In this document: positions 24,101-30,691 of the stretch, in pieces | Numbering within the stretch: position 1 is the first letter of the stretch | How the letters are laid out: the number at the start of each line of letters is the position of its first letter | Assembly: GCA_030146875.1 (NCBI GenBank) | Contig: JASLAX010000225.1 | Span: forward strand, 1-35,607 | DNA length: 35,607 nucleotides | From: Longimicrobiaceae bacterium | Lineage (GTDB): Bacteria > Gemmatimonadota > Gemmatimonadetes > Longimicrobiales > Longimicrobiaceae | Reading direction: 5' to 3' | The notes under the pieces: model-generated | What the model was told of the DNA's origin: nothing | The model's input: the letters and a program-made list of their open reading frames with translations, nothing else | Database searches by the model: none | Made by a program: the position numbers and the translations under genes

Positions 24101-25573
24101 GACCCGTTCGCGCCCGACGGGGGGGCGCGGATGTACCGCACCGGCGACCGCGTGCGCTGGCGCGCGGACGGGCAGCTCGACTTCCTGGGGCGGGTGGACT
24201 TCCAGGTGAAGATCCGCGGCTTCCGCATCGAGCCCGACGAGGTGGCGGCGGTGCTGGACGCCGCGCCGGGCGTGGGCGAGGCGGTCGTGCTCGCCCTGCC
24301 GGACGAGCGCGGGGAGCTGCGGCTGGTGGCCTACGTGGCCGCGAGCGATCCGGCGAGCCCGCCCACCGCCGCCGCCCTGCGGGAGAGGGCGCGCGCGGCG
24401 CTTCCCGAGCACATGGTGCCCTCCGCCATCGTGGTGATGGAGACGCTTCCCTTGACCCCGAACGGGAAGGTCGACCGCAAGGCGCTCCCGGCACCCTCCG
24501 CCTCCGCGTCCGGCGGGGATTCCCACGTCGCGCCGCGCGACGCGGCGGAGGCGGCGCTGCTCGCCGTGTGGCAGGACGTGCTGCGCGTCCGCCCCCTGGG
24601 CGTGCGCGACAACTTCTTCGAGGCCGGCGGGCACTCGCTCCTCGCCGTGCGCCTGCTGGCGGAGGTGCAGGCGCGCTTCGGGGTGGAGCTCCCCCTCCAG
24701 GCCCTCTTCCGCGGCCCGACCGTGGAGGCGATGGCCGGGCTGCTGCGGGGCGAGACCTCCGTCGCGCCGACGTCGCCCCTCGTCCCCATCCGCCAGGGCG
24801 GCGACGGCGTTCCGCTCTTCCTGGTGCACCCGGTGGGCGGGTCGGTGTTCGCCTACCACGCCCTCGCGCGGCACCTCGACGCCGGGCGCCCCGTCTACGC
24901 CCTGCAGGCGCCGGGGCTGGAGGGCGAGGCGGAGCCGCTCACCTCCGTGGACGCGATGGCGGAGCGGTACCTGGCCGCGCTGCGGGAGGCGCGGCCGGAG
25001 GGGCCGTACCTGCTCGGCGGCTGGTCGTTCGGTGGCCTGGTGGCCTGGGAGATGGCCCGCCGCCTCCGCGCGGAGGGAGAGGAGGTGCCGCTGGTGACGC
25101 TGATCGACTCGCTCGTCACCCAGACGGTCTCCTTACCGTCCAACCCGGACGACCCGTGGGTGCTGGCCCTGCTGGCGCGCGACCTGGGCCGCGACCCGGC
25201 CACGCTGGGACCCGCCCTGGTCGGCCGACGGGGCGACGCGCTGCTGGAGGCGTTCCTGGCCTGGGTGAACGAGGGCGAGACGCGCTTCCCCGGCGGCGTG
25301 GAGACGCTGCGGCGCCGCCTGGCCGTCTACCGCGGCTCCGTCGCGGCCGCCGCGGCCTTCCGCCCGGAGCCGCTCGACGCGCCGGTGCTCGTCCTGCGCG
25401 CCGAGACCACGCGCCGCCAGCGCGAGGCGGCGGGCGCCCCCGGTCCCGGCTGGCGCGACGCCGCCATCGACGGATACGAGGAGGTCGTCCTCCCCGGCGA
25501 CCACCACTCCATCGTGACGGAGCCGCTGGTGCGCGGCATCGCGGAAGAGGTGGAGCGGAGGGTGCGAGGGTAG
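15140..25573 (+). CDS. trimodular NRPS, C-A-PCP x3 with terminal thioesterase (modules 4-6)
   Basis: Synthetase of 3477 residues that adds the last three residues and releases the chain. Module 4: C with HHAVSDG (H177, H178, D182), A ending NGK (K996), PCP serine S1051. Module 5: C (H1242, H1243, D1247), A (K2052), PCP S2106. Module 6: C with HHVVSDG (H2297, H2298, D2302), A (K3110), PCP S3166. The thioesterase (about 3220-3470) has GWSFG with S3296, D3323 and His 3455 or 3456; the 27-residue Ser-Asp spacing matches the surfactin thioesterase. Carrier motifs are GGHS, fitting the lack of epimerisation domains. Pocket codes by eye: module 4 DVATNGCTYK (identical to module 2), module 5 DVASNGCTYK, module 6 DALFQGAVWK (not recognised). 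Modules 4 and 5 have A7 changed to YRVMD; module 6 keeps YRTGD. The A-PCP parts of modules 4 and 5 are nearly identical. Whether the thioesterase hydrolyses or cyclises cannot be read from sequence. Confidence 0.96.
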   Translation: MSDISRRLGELSPERRKLLELRMKAQRKEAAPPPPSAAPREEGVFPLSFAQQRLWLMDRLEPGSSAYNMPSPLRFRGPMEHAPLERALDEVVRRHETLRTHVEVRDGEPVQVVSPHSAVSLPLVDLTGLSGEEREDEVRRRASEDARLPFALDRGPLFRASLLRVAPDDHVLLWNVHHAVSDGWSTSILFRELLGLYHVFQSGGASPLPPLPTQYGDHAAEQRRRLQGRALEEQLSYWRRRFEGAPALLELPTDRPRPPVESHRGASLEFHLSAETMARVAEAGRAADATLFMTLLAAWQVLLSRWSGQEDVVVGTPIANRTRPELEGLIGFFANTLALRGDLSGDPTFRELLGRVRETTLEAYDHQDLPFEKLVEEVRVERSMAHSPIFQVMFTLQNAPGLPGGGGSGSAAGTREGGGVQVGSLDRDVQGAKFDVALALGDGGSGRYWASLEYATDLFDASTAQRMADHFATLLREVGRDIDRPISRLPLMDQAERSAVLAMDDATALAAPPRGERIHDLVRAQAERTPDAVALVHGARRLTYSDVERASNRLARRLTALGVGPEAIVGVALDRTPDLPIALLAVLKAGGAYVPLDPAYPAERVAYMVADSGAGVVLTQSSHAHLFDGTDAVVVRLDEEADALASADDEPVDGGAGAENRAYVIYTSGSTGRPKGVEIEHRSTVAFLRWYRENVPAEELSAHLGGTSVAFDVSIAEIFGTLSAGGTLWLVENALSLAELPAEAGVRLATMVPSAAAELLRMEGIPPSVASMNLGGEALPLDLARRLLATGTVRTVRNCYGPTEDTTYTTVWDVPADARKMLVGKPIGGTRLYVLDRHLEPVPVGVPGELYIAGEGLARGYLSRPGLTAERWVPDPFSAEPGARMYRVMDLVRRLPSGEVDYLGRTDTQVKVRGFRIELGEVEARLREHPALAAAVAGARPDGSGTNRLVAWVVPADGAAPETAELRAWVRERLPEHMAPSAFVVLEALPLTPNGKVDRRALPDPGGDAGAAEFVAPRTPTEEVLAAIWGELLRAERIGAHDHFFERGGHSLLGTQVVSRVREALGVELPLRALFEAPTLAALAERIDAAQRAEQGIEQPPLVRAARDGDPPLSFAQERLWFIDRLEPGSPLYNMSAPLRFRGPIDPAALERALAETVRRHEALRTVFADGPAGPVQRILPPSFALPVEDLTALAEEERERALVRLATEMGTRPYDLAAGPLFRAVLVRAAEDDHALLMGMHHAVSDGWSMGILFREVSALYGAFQAGEPSPLPELPLQYADYAVWQRGWLRGEVLDRQIGFWRRALEGAPEAIDLPTDRPRPPVRSHAGGTRSFVLSPELSDAVRALGRKEGATLFMTLLSAWDVLLSRWSGQDDVVVGTPIAGRTHREVEGLIGFFVNTLAIRADLSGEPSFRALLARVREATLGAYAHQELPFERLVEELNAERSLSRTPVYQVMFSMQNTPDGGGEGGAEGGGGLEVSGVAREGTVAKTDLTLTMGEARDGRIYGSIEYAAELFDDATVERMAGHLTALLAGVVADPALPVSRIPLMAGDERAAVLSVDGEIVPARGERIHDLVRAQAERTPDAVALVHGARRLGYAEVERASNRLARRLRTLGVGPESIVGVALDRTPDLPVALLAVLKAGGAYVPLDPAYPAERVAYMVADSGAGVVLTQASHAHLFDGTDAVLVRLDEEADALASLDASDVDGGAGAENRAYVIYTSGSTGRPKGVEIEHRSTVAFLRWYRENVPAEELSAHLGSTSVAFDVSIAEIFGTLSAGGTLWLVENALSLAELPDAGIRLASMVPSAAAELLRMGGIPASVQSLNLGGEALPLDLVRALLATGTVRTVRNCYGPTEDTTYTTVWEAPADAARVLVGRPIAGTRLYVLDRHLEPVPVGVPGELYIAGEGLARGYLARPGLTAERWVPDPFSAEPGARMYRVMDLVRRLPSGEVDYLGRTDTQVKVRGFRIELGEIEARLREHPAVRDAVVAVRGETGDARRLVGWVVAEEGADAPATPELRAWLRASLPDHMVPAAIAALDALPRTPNGKLDRRALPEPEAQGAAEHVPPRTPTEEVLAAIWGELLRAERIGAHDHFFERGGHSLLGTQVVSRVREALGVELPLRAVFEAPVLSALAERVDAAQRVEQGIDAPPVVPVPRDRDLPLSFAQERLWFIDRLEPGSPVYNLPAPLRLRGPLDAAALERALGEVVRRHEALRTVFALVDGSPVQRILPASFSLPVEELRAEDGDERETALARRADREAARPFELARGPLFRATLVRMADDDHALLLSMHHVVSDGWSMGVLMGELSALYGAFAAGEPSPLPPLPVQYADHAVWQRGWLRGETLERQIDFWRRSLAGAPEALELPTDRPRPAVQDTAGARHRFVFPTALAEGVRGLARESGATLFMTLLAAWDLLLARWSGQEDVVVGTPIAGRTRRETEGLIGFFVNTLALRTDLSGDPTFRELLARVRETTLGAYAHQELPFERLVEELKTERTLARTPVYQVMFAMQNTPEGGGGGGAGFGGLRVSGVGGQGTEVARHDLTLSMGETPDGGLHGSLEFATALFDAETTGRMIVHLGALLSAAVADPGRRISELEMMGEEERALVMERWNDTARERPLDLPFHEHFAAAARRTPAAPAVACGDRTLTFAELDAAANRLANRLRRLGVGPESLVALSVERSNEAIVGILGTMKAGAAYVPVDPAYPAERIEYMLRDSGARVLLTQERFAGRIAAEGFTVLRLDSGWAQIETESAEAPDVPVDPANPAYVIYTSGSTGQPKGVVVPHRGLVNAVMATLEEEELAAGDVVLQFVSLSFDASWLEIGPALLGGATLRMAPAAELMPGPDLVRRIEEWGVTALFMTPAALGALPVAELPLVRLVQVGGEALPAELVERWGRGRRFLNAYGPTETSVWCSGGEVRPGEGKPTIVRPIPNLRAYVLDPGLRPVPIGVPGELWVGGAGVTRGYHRRPGLTAERFLPDPFAPDGGARMYRTGDRVRWRADGQLDFLGRVDFQVKIRGFRIEPDEVAAVLDAAPGVGEAVVLALPDERGELRLVAYVAASDPASPPTAAALRERARAALPEHMVPSAIVVMETLPLTPNGKVDRKALPAPSASASGGDSHVAPRDAAEAALLAVWQDVLRVRPLGVRDNFFEAGGHSLLAVRLLAEVQARFGVELPLQALFRGPTVEAMAGLLRGETSVAPTSPLVPIRQGGDGVPLFLVHPVGGSVFAYHALARHLDAGRPVYALQAPGLEGEAEPLTSVDAMAERYLAALREARPEGPYLLGGWSFGGLVAWEMARRLRAEGEEVPLVTLIDSLVTQTVSLPSNPDDPWVLALLARDLGRDPATLGPALVGRRGDALLEAFLAWVNEGETRFPGGVETLRRRLAVYRGSVAAAAAFRPEPLDAPVLVLRAETTRRQREAAGAPGPGWRDAAIDGYEEVVLPGDHHSIVTEPLVRGIAEEVERRVRG
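16683..18405 (+). repeat. intragenic repeat, copy 1 (A-PCP of module 4)
   Basis: This stretch is nearly the same as 19851-21570. The first roughly 80 bases match without visible difference, and another stretch of about 90 bases around the carrier domain is nearly identical. The offset changes from 3168 to 3165 bases, so indels are in frame. This points to a recent module duplication or ongoing gene conversion. Boundaries are approximate. Confidence 0.75.
19851..21570 (+). repeat. intragenic repeat, copy 2 (A-PCP of module 5)
   Basis: Second copy of the module 4 A-PCP segment. Differences concentrate in a few residues, including Thr to Ser at pocket position 278 and GGT to GST just before the A4 motif. 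The condensation domains on either side are less alike than the A-PCP parts. Boundaries are approximate. Confidence 0.75.
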
Positions 25574-25655
25574 GTCTCGCGAGCAGGGGCGACGCCGGAC
25601 TCTCGGCGAGGGTCTCCAGCGGCGATCTCGTCCGTCGTCCCCCGCGGTTCACCCG

Positions 25656-25661
25656 AAGGAG
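25656..25661 (+). promoter_or_regulatory. ribosome binding site of the leader cascade before the ceramidase-like gene
   Basis: AAGGAG lies 9 bases before the ATG at 25671 that opens a four-codon ORF. There is no good site directly before the ceramidase-like start at 25720, so ribosomes may enter here and reach the gene by reinitiation. Confidence 0.5.
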
Positions 25662-25670
25662 AGAGCCGCA

Positions 25671-25685
25671 ATGACGCGAGGATGA
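25671..25685 (+). CDS. four-codon leader ORF (MTRG)
   Basis: ATG-ACG-CGA-GGA-TGA, preceded by a well-placed AAGGAG. Its stop overlaps the next ATG (ATGA at 25682-25685). It is too short to encode a functional protein and is best viewed as a translational leader. It could also be a chance arrangement. Confidence 0.35.
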   Translation: MTRG

Positions 25686-25723
25686 GGCAGCGCAGAACCG
25701 CATCGGACGACGCGCCGGCATGA
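25682..25723 (+). CDS. thirteen-codon leader ORF (MRQRRTASDDAPA) coupled to the ceramidase-like gene
   Basis: Begins inside the stop of the four-codon ORF and ends with a TGA that overlaps the ATG of the ceramidase-like gene (ATGA at 25720-25723). With the upstream ORF it forms a two-step stop/start chain leading into the gene. The peptide has no known motif. Confidence 0.35.
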   Translation: MRQRRTASDDAPA

Positions 25724-26457
25724 TCGTCTCGCCCTGGGACGGGTGGCGCCCCGCCACGTGCATGCCCGACGGCTGCTTCTGCGAGCACGTCCGCGACGGC
25801 CTGATCCGCCAGCCGGCGAACACCTGGTCGTGCCTGGCCTTCGTCGCCGTCGGCCTCCTGGTCCTCCACGACACCTTCGCCGGGCGCCCGGACGGCGGGG
25901 AGACGAGGAGCGACCCGTTCTCGGCCTCCCCGACGTACGGCGTCCTCTACGGGGGAGCGCTGATCCTGATCGGCCTGGGGAGCGGGTTCTACCACGCGTC
26001 CCTGAGCTTCGCCGGACAGTTCGTCGACGTGTTCGGGATGTACCTGCTCGGCACGTTCATCCTGCTCTACAACCTCTCCCGCCTGCGCAGCATCTCCGAC
26101 GTCGCCATCGCCTCGGCGTACGTGGGCCTGAACGTCCTCCTCGCCTTCCTGCTCTACGCCGTTCCGGAGCTTCGCAGGTACGCGTTCGGGCTGCTCGTCG
26201 TGGCGGCGCTCGCGCTGGAGCTTCGCACCAGGCGCCGGGGGAAGACCGAGGCGCAGAGCCGACTGCTGTGGAAGGCGCTCGCGGCGATCGGCCTCGGCTT
26301 CGGCATCTGGATCCTCGACGTCACGCGGATCCTCTGCGCCGAGCGGAGCCTGCTGCAGGGGCATGCGGCTTGGCACGTCGCGGGGGCGGCCGCGTCGTGG
26401 TTCCTGTATCGCTACTACCGCTCGGAGCGGGCGGTTGGCCCGCTGCGGGAAGGTTGA
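25720..26457 (+). CDS. alkaline-ceramidase-like membrane hydrolase (CREST superfamily)
   Basis: Integral membrane protein of 245 residues with about seven hydrophobic segments. It matches the ceramidase family (PF05875-type) by a set of spaced zinc and catalytic residues: E22 near the N-terminus, S88 and H92 in GSGFYHA, D103 in GQFVDVFGMY, and H215/H219 in QGHAAWH. In human ACER3 the equivalents are S77, H81, D92, H217 and H221. The internal spacings (4, 11 and 4) are the same here, so the active site looks complete. RQPANTW after E22 is also typical. Members hydrolyse amide bonds of ceramides or related lipids at the membrane. The gene lies 146 bases after the NRPS stop on the same strand and could be co-transcribed, which would suggest an acyl-amide or lipid-related role in the pathway, but this is inference. 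An in-frame ATG at 25762 is an alternative start. Confidence 0.8.
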   Translation: MIVSPWDGWRPATCMPDGCFCEHVRDGLIRQPANTWSCLAFVAVGLLVLHDTFAGRPDGGETRSDPFSASPTYGVLYGGALILIGLGSGFYHASLSFAGQFVDVFGMYLLGTFILLYNLSRLRSISDVAIASAYVGLNVLLAFLLYAVPELRRYAFGLLVVAALALELRTRRRGKTEAQSRLLWKALAAIGLGFGIWILDVTRILCAERSLLQGHAAWHVAGAAASWFLYRYYRSERAVGPLREG

Positions 26458-26502
26458 TGGGACGGGTCCGGCCGGGAAAACAGCCGTCGCAGGGGACCAC
26501 TC

Positions 26503-26514
26503 GGCCGCGGCCGT
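26503..26514. repeat. 12-bp perfect palindrome CGGCCGCGGCCG
   Basis: Self-complementary GC palindrome in the space after the ceramidase-like gene. It could form part of a terminator or a binding site. In DNA this GC-rich, such palindromes also arise by chance. Confidence 0.25.
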
Positions 26515-26555
26515 GCCTTAGTTTCCGATCTCCTGAGCCACCACGGAGGACGGGC

Positions 26556-26687
26556 GTGAACGATACCCTCAACAAGCGCCACGAAAGGACGGAGGTGGGG
26601 GGCCGTCGAGAGGACCGGGCCGACTCGCCCCCCCCAAGACCGCCGAGGGGCGTCAGGCGGCCGGGCGGCCGTTTCGGTCCTGGATGA
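26556..26687 (+). CDS. possible small protein (43 codons, GTG start)
   Basis: An open frame starting GTG-AAC-GAT is preceded by GGAGG (26545-26549) at a spacing of 6 bases. The predicted peptide begins (M)NDTLNKRHERTEV and then becomes Arg/Pro/Gly-rich, ending RPGGRFGPG. The N-terminal third has normal, hydrophilic composition, while the tail looks like GC-rich filler. The last 35 bases run antisense to the end of the antitoxin gene. I do not recognise it. It is listed because the ribosome site is among the better ones in the window. Confidence 0.3.
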   Translation: MNDTLNKRHERTEVGGRREDRADSPPPRPPRGVRRPGGRFGPG

Positions 26688-26871
26688 TTCCCGCGATCGC
26701 GCGAAGGGTCCGGTTCACCGACTCCGAATCCGGGAAGAGCGCGGCTACGTCGGGGTCGAGGAGCACCAGGTTAGTGCCCTTCGCGTACCGCTCCGCGTAC
26801 TTCCCCCGCACTCCGGCGCGGAGGTCGTACTCGGGAAGGATCTCGTCGTCGGGAATTTCGTTCTTGGACAT
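26653..26871 (-). CDS. antitoxin partner of the BrnT-type toxin
   Basis: Protein of 72 residues starting MSKNEIPDDEILPEYDLRAG. The YDLRxGVRGKYAxRYAxGTN segment and the VLLDPDVAxLFPDSESVNRTLR segment are typical of small antitoxins encoded next to DUF497/BrnT toxins. The second segment probably folds as the DNA-binding part. The ATG directly follows the toxin stop (TAG-ATG, no gap), and its ribosome site AGGAGGAG (26877-26884) lies within the last codons of the toxin. The pair is therefore one transcription and translation unit. It would neutralise the toxin and probably repress the operon, as known for BrnTA. It differs from classical BrnA, so the family name is by association. Confidence 0.7.
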   Translation of the reverse strand: MSKNEIPDDEILPEYDLRAGVRGKYAERYAKGTNLVLLDPDVAALFPDSESVNRTLRAIAGIIQDRNGRPAA

Positions 26872-27156
26872 CTACTCTCCTCCTGACTCGTAGTCCCTGA
26901 TCTCGCGGGGGGTCATCCGCCGTGCGCTGATGATCCGGATGGCCTTGCCCCGGTCCGTGTGCATCACCGCCAGCAAGCGCCCCGAGCTGGAACGCCCGAA
27001 CAGCACGAACCGCTCCTCTCCCAACGTATGACGAGGATCCGGGACCAGCATCGACAGAGAATCGCCGAACGCCGTCGCCGCTTCGATGAAGCTCACGCCG
27101 TGCTTTTGGAGGTTGGCCCCCGCCTTTTCCCGGTCCCACTCGAATTCCATCTCCAT
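26872..27156 (-). CDS. brnT: BrnT family ribonuclease toxin (DUF497)
   Basis: Protein of 94 residues with the full BrnT pattern: FEWDREKAxxNLQKHGVSF near the N-terminus, EAATAFGD, GEERFVLFGRSSSGRLLAVMHT in the middle, and IRIISARRMTPREIRDYE at the end. BrnT proteins have a RelE-like fold and cleave RNA, slowing growth when free of antitoxin. Length is normal for the family. Two start codons are possible: the ATG at 27154-27156, or the third codon at 27148-27150, which sits about 7 bases after a GGAG and may be the better start. Toxin-first order is usual for brnTA. Confidence 0.85.
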   Translation of the reverse strand: MEMEFEWDREKAGANLQKHGVSFIEAATAFGDSLSMLVPDPRHTLGEERFVLFGRSSSGRLLAVMHTDRGKAIRIISARRMTPREIRDYESGGE

Positions 27157-27165
27157 GCTCCGAAG

Positions 27166-27244
27166 CTACATTCCCCAGCGCCCGGCCGCGAGTGCGGAGC
27201 GCCCCAGCGTTGACAGCCCGCCGGCCGGGTCTTAGCTAATGTAG
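27166..27244. promoter_or_regulatory. divergent promoter region between brnT and pntAA with mirrored AATGTAG motifs
   Basis: The divergent spacer carries TTGACA (27210-27215) reading forward, followed after 19 bases by GCTAAT (27235-27240), a plausible promoter for the pnt operon. The heptamer AATGTAG occurs at 27238-27244 on the plus strand and, as CTACATT at 27166-27172, on the minus strand close to brnT. The mirrored copies could be promoter parts or operator half-sites. No experimental support is available. Confidence 0.4.
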
Positions 27245-27343
27245 GACACGGAAGCATACGCCTCACCGCGTCGCCGCGCGCGGCCGCTCTCCCCTGCGGA
27301 GGGTGCGCGCCTCGGGCGCCCGCCCCTCCAGCCCGGCCGTCCC

Positions 27344-28486
<1,143 letters not shown>

Positions 28487-28522
28487 CGCCCCATCGCCCT
28501 TCCCCCACCCCCCACCCCTCCC

Positions 28523-28843
28523 ATGCTCGAGACGCTCCTCATCGTCTTCGTCCTGGCCACCTTCGTGGGGGCCGAGATCATCAGCAAGGTGCCGCAGACG
28601 CTGCACACCCCTCTGATGTCCGGCTCCAACGCCATCAGCGGCATCACCATGGTGGGCGCGCTGGTGCTGGCCGGGATGGTGGACGACCGCACGGCCCGGT
28701 GGCTGGGCTTCGCGGCGCTGGTGCTGGCCACGGTGAACGTGGTGGGCGGCTTCCTGGTGACCGACCGCATGCTGCGGATGTTCAGGAAGCGCGAGCCGCG
28801 CCCGGTGGAGCCCGGGGCCCCGTCCGGGGGAGGCCCCGCATGA
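28523..28843 (+). CDS. pntAB: NAD(P) transhydrogenase subunit alpha part 2 (membrane domain)
   Basis: Small membrane protein of 106 residues, the alpha part of the dII proton channel. It shows the hallmark KVPQTLHTPLMSGSNAISGI and three hydrophobic segments: the N-terminus to about residue 22, about 40-56, and about 63-83. It lies 36 bases after pntAA, and its TGA overlaps the pntB start (ATGA), indicating coupled synthesis of the two membrane parts. The C-terminal tail (KREPRPVEPGAPSGGGPA) is a typical hydrophilic end. Confidence 0.94.
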   Translation: MLETLLIVFVLATFVGAEIISKVPQTLHTPLMSGSNAISGITMVGALVLAGMVDDRTARWLGFAALVLATVNVVGGFLVTDRMLRMFRKREPRPVEPGAPSGGGPA

Positions 28844-30291
28844 GCACCGTCGTCAACCTGGCCTACCTGCTGGCGGCGGCGCTCTTCATCCTGGGCATCA
28901 AGCGCCTCAACTCGCCGTCCACCGCGCGGGGCGGCAACCAGATGGCCGCGGTGGGGATGCTGATCGCCGTGGTCGCCACGCTGCTGGGCGGCAGGATCCT
29001 GTCGCCGCTGACGATCGTCGGCGGGGTGGTGCTGGGGTCGGCGCTCGGCGTGCTGCTGGCCACGCGCGTCGAGATGACGCAGATGCCCGAGATGGTGGCC
29101 GCGCTGAACGGCCTGGGCGGCGCCGGCTCGGCGCTGGTCGCGGCGGCGGAGGTGTCCCGGTACGCCGCCGCGCAGCGGGAGGGGCTGGCCGGCGCCCGGC
29201 TCGCGGCCCACGGGCTGGACCCGCTGGACGCCACCCTGGTCGTCACCATCCTGCTGAGCGTGCTGATCGGGGCGGTGACGCTCTCCGGGAGCTTGGTGGC
29301 GTTCGGGAAGCTGAACGGCAAGGTGAGCGGCAACCCCATCTCGTTCCCCGGCATGCGGCCGCTGACCGGGCTGCTGGCGCTGGTGGGGGTGGCCGCCATC
29401 GCCTACCCGCTGGTGATGCTGCGCGACTCCACCCACGACGCGGGGCCGCTGTGGACCGCCGTGCTGGTGCTGGCGGCGGTGGCCACGGTGCTGGGGATCC
29501 TGCTGGTGATCCCCATCGGCGGGGCGGACATGCCGGTGGTGGTGGCGCTCCTCAACTCCTACTCGGGGCTGGCGGCCGCCGCCACGGGCTTCGTGCTGGA
29601 GAACTACGCGCTGATCGTGAGCGGCGCGCTGGTGGGAGCGTCCGGGATCATCCTGAGCAAGATCATGTGCGAGGCGATGAACCGCTCGCTCCTGAACGTC
29701 CTCGTCGGCGGCTTCGGCGGGGGCACGGCCGAGGGGCCCGCGCGCTCCTCCACCGGCCTGACCGTGCGCTCCACGGCGGCGGACGACGCCGCGGTGCTCC
29801 TCTCCTTCGCCGACAGCGTGGTGGTGGTGCCGGGGTACGGCCTGGCGGTGGCGCAGGCGCAGCACGCCGTGCGCGAGCTGGCCGACCTGCTGCAGGCGCG
29901 CGGCACCGAGGTGCGCTACGCCATCCACCCGGTGGCGGGACGCATGCCGGGCCACATGAACGTCCTGCTGGCCGAGGCGAACGTGCCGTACGACCGGCTC
30001 TTCGAGATGGACGACATCAACGAGGAGTTCTCGCGGACCGACGTGGCGCTGGTCATCGGCGCCAACGACGTGGTGAACCCCGCCGCGCGCACCGACAAGG
30101 CCTCGCCCATCTACGGGATGCCGATCCTGAACGTGGACCAGGCGAAGAACGTGATCGTCCTCAAGCGGAGCATGGCGGCCGGCTACAGCGGGGTGGAGAA
30201 CGAGCTGTTCTACCTGCCCCGCACGGCGATGCTCTTCGGCGACGCCAAGGCGTCCATCCAGGCGGTGGTGCAGGCGGTGAAGGAGCTGTAG
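28840..30291 (+). CDS. pntB: NAD(P) transhydrogenase subunit beta
   Basis: Protein of 483 residues with an N-terminal multi-helix membrane region (about 1-290) and a C-terminal NADP(H)-binding dIII domain (about 305-483). The dIII domain shows VVVPGYGLAVAQAQ (328-341), the NADP motif with GYG at 332-334, HPVAGRMPGHMNVLLAEANVPYD, ALVIGANDVVNPAA and KRSMAAGYSGVENELF, all characteristic. With PntAA and PntAB it couples proton entry to reduction of NADP by NADH at the inner membrane. The start ATG is chosen for its GGGGGAGG site (28826-28833) and the ATGA overlap with pntAB; an earlier in-frame start would run into pntAB. Nothing looks broken. Confidence 0.96.
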   Translation: MSTVVNLAYLLAAALFILGIKRLNSPSTARGGNQMAAVGMLIAVVATLLGGRILSPLTIVGGVVLGSALGVLLATRVEMTQMPEMVAALNGLGGAGSALVAAAEVSRYAAAQREGLAGARLAAHGLDPLDATLVVTILLSVLIGAVTLSGSLVAFGKLNGKVSGNPISFPGMRPLTGLLALVGVAAIAYPLVMLRDSTHDAGPLWTAVLVLAAVATVLGILLVIPIGGADMPVVVALLNSYSGLAAAATGFVLENYALIVSGALVGASGIILSKIMCEAMNRSLLNVLVGGFGGGTAEGPARSSTGLTVRSTAADDAAVLLSFADSVVVVPGYGLAVAQAQHAVRELADLLQARGTEVRYAIHPVAGRMPGHMNVLLAEANVPYDRLFEMDDINEEFSRTDVALVIGANDVVNPAARTDKASPIYGMPILNVDQAKNVIVLKRSMAAGYSGVENELFYLPRTAMLFGDAKASIQAVVQAVKEL

Positions 30292-30319
30292 CGGCGGCGG
30301 GGCGCCGTCCGGCGCGGGG

Positions 30320-30344
30320 GGCGGACGGCGGACGCCCGTCCGCC
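30320..30344 (+). terminator. GC-rich hairpin after pntB
   Basis: GGCGGACGG (30320-30328) and CCGTCCGCC (30336-30344) form a perfect 9-bp stem with a 7-base loop, 28 bases after the pntB stop. There is no T tract, so it would be a non-classical or Rho-assisted terminator. Position supports the call. Confidence 0.45.
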
Positions 30345-30691
30345 GGAGGAGTGCGGGTCGGGAGATGGAGGGGCGGGGGCCGGAGGTGCGGCCGTCCGCC
30401 CCCTCCCTTTGCGGCCACGACGGCGTCCGCCACGCGGAACGCGGCATCGCCGACGGGGTCGAGGTGGCAAGCTCATTACGTGCCTTCGGGTTGCGGAGCA
30501 CGCGACGTCGGTCGAGAGGCCTGGTCCTCTCCGGCCGTGGGACGAGAGCGCGCGCGGTTGTTGAGGAAAGCGGAACGGAGTGAAGCGAGAGCGAAATGTT
30601 TGCTCACTTGCGGACCGTTCGTTTTGCGCTCATAGTGTGGGAGCAGCGGTGCGCTGCGTCCCCCCATACCTCCACCCCCCGAGGAAAGCAC
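30345..30691. other. intergenic stretch before the protease gene
   Basis: No gene is visible. Short open frames are Arg/Pro/Gly-rich and lack ribosome sites. From about 30560 to 30640 the base composition becomes noticeably less GC-rich and contains the protease promoter candidate listed separately. An ATG at 30596 is in frame with the protease but lies upstream of that promoter and of the signal peptide, so it is not used as the start. Confidence 0.5.
30608..30636 (+). promoter_or_regulatory. candidate promoter of the protease gene
   Basis: TTGCGG (30608-30613), a 17-base spacer and CATAGT (30631-30636) lie about 55 bases before the chosen start codon, inside the only relatively AT-rich stretch of the spacer. 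The match to the sigma70 consensus is partial (three and four of six). Confidence 0.35.

Noticed and set aside
14870..24874. Minus-strand open frame of over 3300 codons opposite the trimodular NRPS
   Set aside because: Same reason: low-complexity translation with repeats mirroring the NRPS modules and no recognisable protein.
25574..25655. Terminator directly after the NRPS operon
   Set aside because: No convincing inverted repeat was found, so co-transcription with the ceramidase-like gene remains open.
26597..26633. GGGGGGC...GCCCCCC pairing as a bidirectional terminator between the ceramidase-like gene and the antitoxin
   Set aside because: A 7-bp homopolymer-like stem with a 23-base unpaired interior is weak and expected by chance in such sequence.
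30596..30691. N-terminal extension of the protease from an upstream ATG
   Set aside because: It would bury the signal peptide, has no ribosome site, and lies upstream of the promoter candidate. GAGGAAAG before 30692 fits the shorter form.
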